64,000 nt of DNA, taken from NCBI GenBank assembly GCA_964479275.1, contig CAYZLR010000001.1, forward strand, positions 1-64,000, written 5' to 3'. The notes under the pieces are model-generated. The model saw only the letters and a program-made list of their open reading frames with translations. It had not been told where the DNA came from and did no database searches. The position numbers and the translations under genes are program-made. The stretch is from CALLPQ01 sp964479275 (GTDB lineage Bacteria; Pseudomonadota; Alphaproteobacteria; Caulobacterales; Parvularculaceae). Positions 62,562 through 64,000 of the stretch are shown here, in pieces; position 1 is the first letter of the stretch, and the number at the start of each line of letters is the position of its first letter.

Positions 62562-62656
62562 GGAAGGCTGGCGGACTTGCTCCTCGCCAACCCGGTCAGG
62601 TCCGGAAGGAAGCAGCCGCAACGAGTTTTCCGGCAAGGGTCGTTCAGCTTTCCACC
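62562..62656 (+). ncRNA. ffs: Signal recognition particle 4.5S-type RNA
   Basis: The universally conserved apical part is present: CCCGGTCAGGTCCGGAAGGA followed by AGCAGCC, which is the GGAA tetraloop and asymmetric internal loop bound by Ffh. The ends pair (GGAAGGCTG with CAGCTTTCC), giving a single hairpin of about 95 nt followed by TTTT. This is the bacterial short SRP RNA. Position directly upstream of dnaX is common in alphaproteobacteria. Ends are estimated from pairing. Confidence 0.93.
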
Positions 62657-62803
62657 TTTTCTCTATCCCATTGGGTTTCTTGCTGCTTCTATTGCAGTGA
62701 TCATATATTTTGAGGTTGTCTTCGTGATCGGGGCAGCTATTGTTTTTCCCAGAACGACATTTGGTTCTTTATTCACAAGGGCCGATCGCCCATAATTGCA
62801 TTA

Positions 62804-64000
62804 ATGAACACTACGACTCCCCCTTCGAGCGATGCTCCCACATCCCAATCACCCGCCCCGAGCGGGGAGGTTGCCTATGAGGTTTTGGCGAGGAAATATC
62901 GCCCACGCAGTTTTGAGGATCTGATTGGCCATGAGGCAATGGTCAAAACGCTTGAAAACGCCTTCACCGCTGGTCGCATTGCCCATGCTTATATTTTGAC
63001 CGGGGTGCGCGGGGTAGGGAAAACCACAACGGCGCGTATTCTCGCCCGTGCTTTGAACTACCAATCGGTAGATGGTGGGGATAGTGGCCCGCAAATCCAT
63101 ATGGGTGAAGATGGGGTTCATTGTCAGGCGATTGCCCAGAGCCGCCATCCCGATGTTTTGGAAATGGATGCTGCCTCGCGCACAGGGGTTGGCGATATCC
63201 GTGAGTTAATCGAGGGAGTGCGCTATGCGCCCATAGAGGCGCGTTATAAAGTTTATATTATCGACGAAGTCCACATGTTATCTACGGCGGCATTTAATGC
63301 TTTGCTCAAAACGTTAGAAGAACCGCCCCCGCATGTAAAATTCATTTTTGCGACGACGGAGATTCGAAAGCTTCCCGTAACAGTTTTATCCCGTTGTCAG
63401 CGTTTTGATTTGCGACGTATTGAGCCGGATGTGTTAATTGCTCATCTGGAAAAAATTGCTAGCAAAGAAAGCGTGACTATCGCGCAAGATGGATTGGCGA
63501 TGATTGCTCGCGCAGCGGAAGGGTCTGTTCGCGATGCGCTCTCCATACTGGATCAAGCGATTGTCCAACATAGTGGATCTGATTCCTCTAATGAAGTCAG
63601 CGTCGATACTATTCGTATAATGTTGGGCCTTGCGGATCGCGCGCAAAGCTGGACTTTGCTTGAGGCTTGTTTTGCTGGCGATGGCGCCAAGACGCTGAAC
63701 GAGTTTAAGGAACAATATAATAGCGGTGCGGACCCTTTGGTGATTTTGCGTGATCTCCTTGAGCTTGTACACCTTTTGACACGGATTAAGGCGGCTGGTC
63801 CGGCAGCCGCAAGCCATGGTCCTGCTGGCACGGCTGAACACGATATTGCCAATGCATTGAGCGATAAGCTTTCCATGAACGGGTTAACGCGGGCCTGGAG
63901 TTTGTTGATGAAAGGTCTTGAAGAGATTAAAATTGCTCCCGATCCAGCAGCCGCTGGAGAGATGGCGTTAATCAGGCTTTGTTATGCGGCGGATTTGCCG
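62804..64000 (+). CDS. dnaX: DNA polymerase III subunits gamma/tau (partial, runs off window)
   Basis: The ATG at 62804 opens a frame that stays open for 399 codons to the window end. After a short Ser/Pro-rich leader it has EVLARKYRPRSFEDLIGHEAM, Walker A GVRGVGKTTTARILAR, Walker B YIIDEVHMLS, LLKTLEEPPPHVKFIFATTE with sensor 1, and LSRCQRFDLRRI with the SRC arginine finger. It is the clamp-loader ATPase of the replisome. A reduced cysteine set in the zinc region (HCQAI) is usual for alphaproteobacterial DnaX. recR and a YbaB-type gene, often next, would lie outside the window. Confidence 0.96.
   Translation, partial: MNTTTPPSSDAPTSQSPAPSGEVAYEVLARKYRPRSFEDLIGHEAMVKTLENAFTAGRIAHAYILTGVRGVGKTTTARILARALNYQSVDGGDSGPQIHMGEDGVHCQAIAQSRHPDVLEMDAASRTGVGDIRELIEGVRYAPIEARYKVYIIDEVHMLSTAAFNALLKTLEEPPPHVKFIFATTEIRKLPVTVLSRCQRFDLRRIEPDVLIAHLEKIASKESVTIAQDGLAMIARAAEGSVRDALSILDQAIVQHSGSDSSNEVSVDTIRIMLGLADRAQSWTLLEACFAGDGAKTLNEFKEQYNSGADPLVILRDLLELVHLLTRIKAAGPAAASHGPAGTAEHDIANALSDKLSMNGLTRAWSLLMKGLEEIKIAPDPAAAGEMALIRLCYAADLP

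Noticed and set aside
62577..62795. 72-codon reading frame after the transposase remnant
   Set aside because: It overlaps the SRP RNA gene and shows no protein-like features.

Overview
The window is 64 kb of chromosome from an alphaproteobacterium of fairly low GC. The best markers are the fliQ-fliR-flhB-cckA order known from Caulobacter, a heme operon that carries a mitofilin (Mic60) gene, alphaproteobacterial forms of RpsD, PheA and DnaX, and a large TonB-dependent receptor. I infer a Caulobacterales/Parvularculales-like, probably marine, aerobic organism; the genus cannot be named from this sequence.

Layout. 0-2 kb: a class V aminotransferase and a nitroreductase. 2.2-7.8 kb (minus strand): hemC-hemD-mic60-hemY. 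8.3-12.6 kb: a hybrid histidine kinase preceded by a possible leader peptide, then an AmpG-type transporter. 12.9-14.3 kb: a TbpB-like surface lipoprotein. 14.8-18.1 kb: dnaK and dnaJ. 18.4-20.2 kb: a FkbM methyltransferase and ferrochelatase. 20.6-31 kb: an iron block with an M16 peptidase lipoprotein, a ferric ABC transporter (binding protein and ATPase on one strand, permease divergent) and a TonB receptor. 31.2-36.9 kb: rpsD, a di-heme peroxidase overlapping a sensor kinase, and two small genes. 37-45.4 kb: priA, a DUF1036 protein, a HAD nucleotidase, dapD, a threonine dehydratase-like enzyme, gpsA and a small membrane protein. 46-49 kb: ffh, rpsP, fabH. 49.4-51.6 kb: a prolyl oligopeptidase lipoprotein. 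51.8-57 kb: fliQ, fliR, flhB, cckA. 57-60.8 kb: a DnaQ-type exonuclease, pheA, nudC and a crotonase. 60.8-62.5 kb: a small accessory island. 62.5-64 kb: the SRP RNA and dnaX, which runs off the window.

The genes form several coherent units. Heme is made (hemC, hemD, hemH) and used (peroxidase), and iron is brought in by the TonB receptor and the Fbp-type transporter. DnaK/DnaJ and Ffh/SRP RNA serve protein folding and membrane targeting. Flagellar export and the CckA cell-cycle kinase sit together.

The two least ordinary features are these. First, the island at 60.8-62.5 kb encodes a small basic protein beginning in or before a seven-copy octanucleotide repeat, an overlapping Panacea/SocA-like antitoxin-domain protein, and an overlapping coiled-coil/membrane partner. 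That partner is cut by a 129-bp inverted-repeat element with TA ends, followed by a transposase remnant. Second, a family of roughly 50-110 bp palindromic repeats is scattered about once per 8 kb, mostly directly at gene 3' ends; two copies contribute the stop codons of hemH and gpsA.
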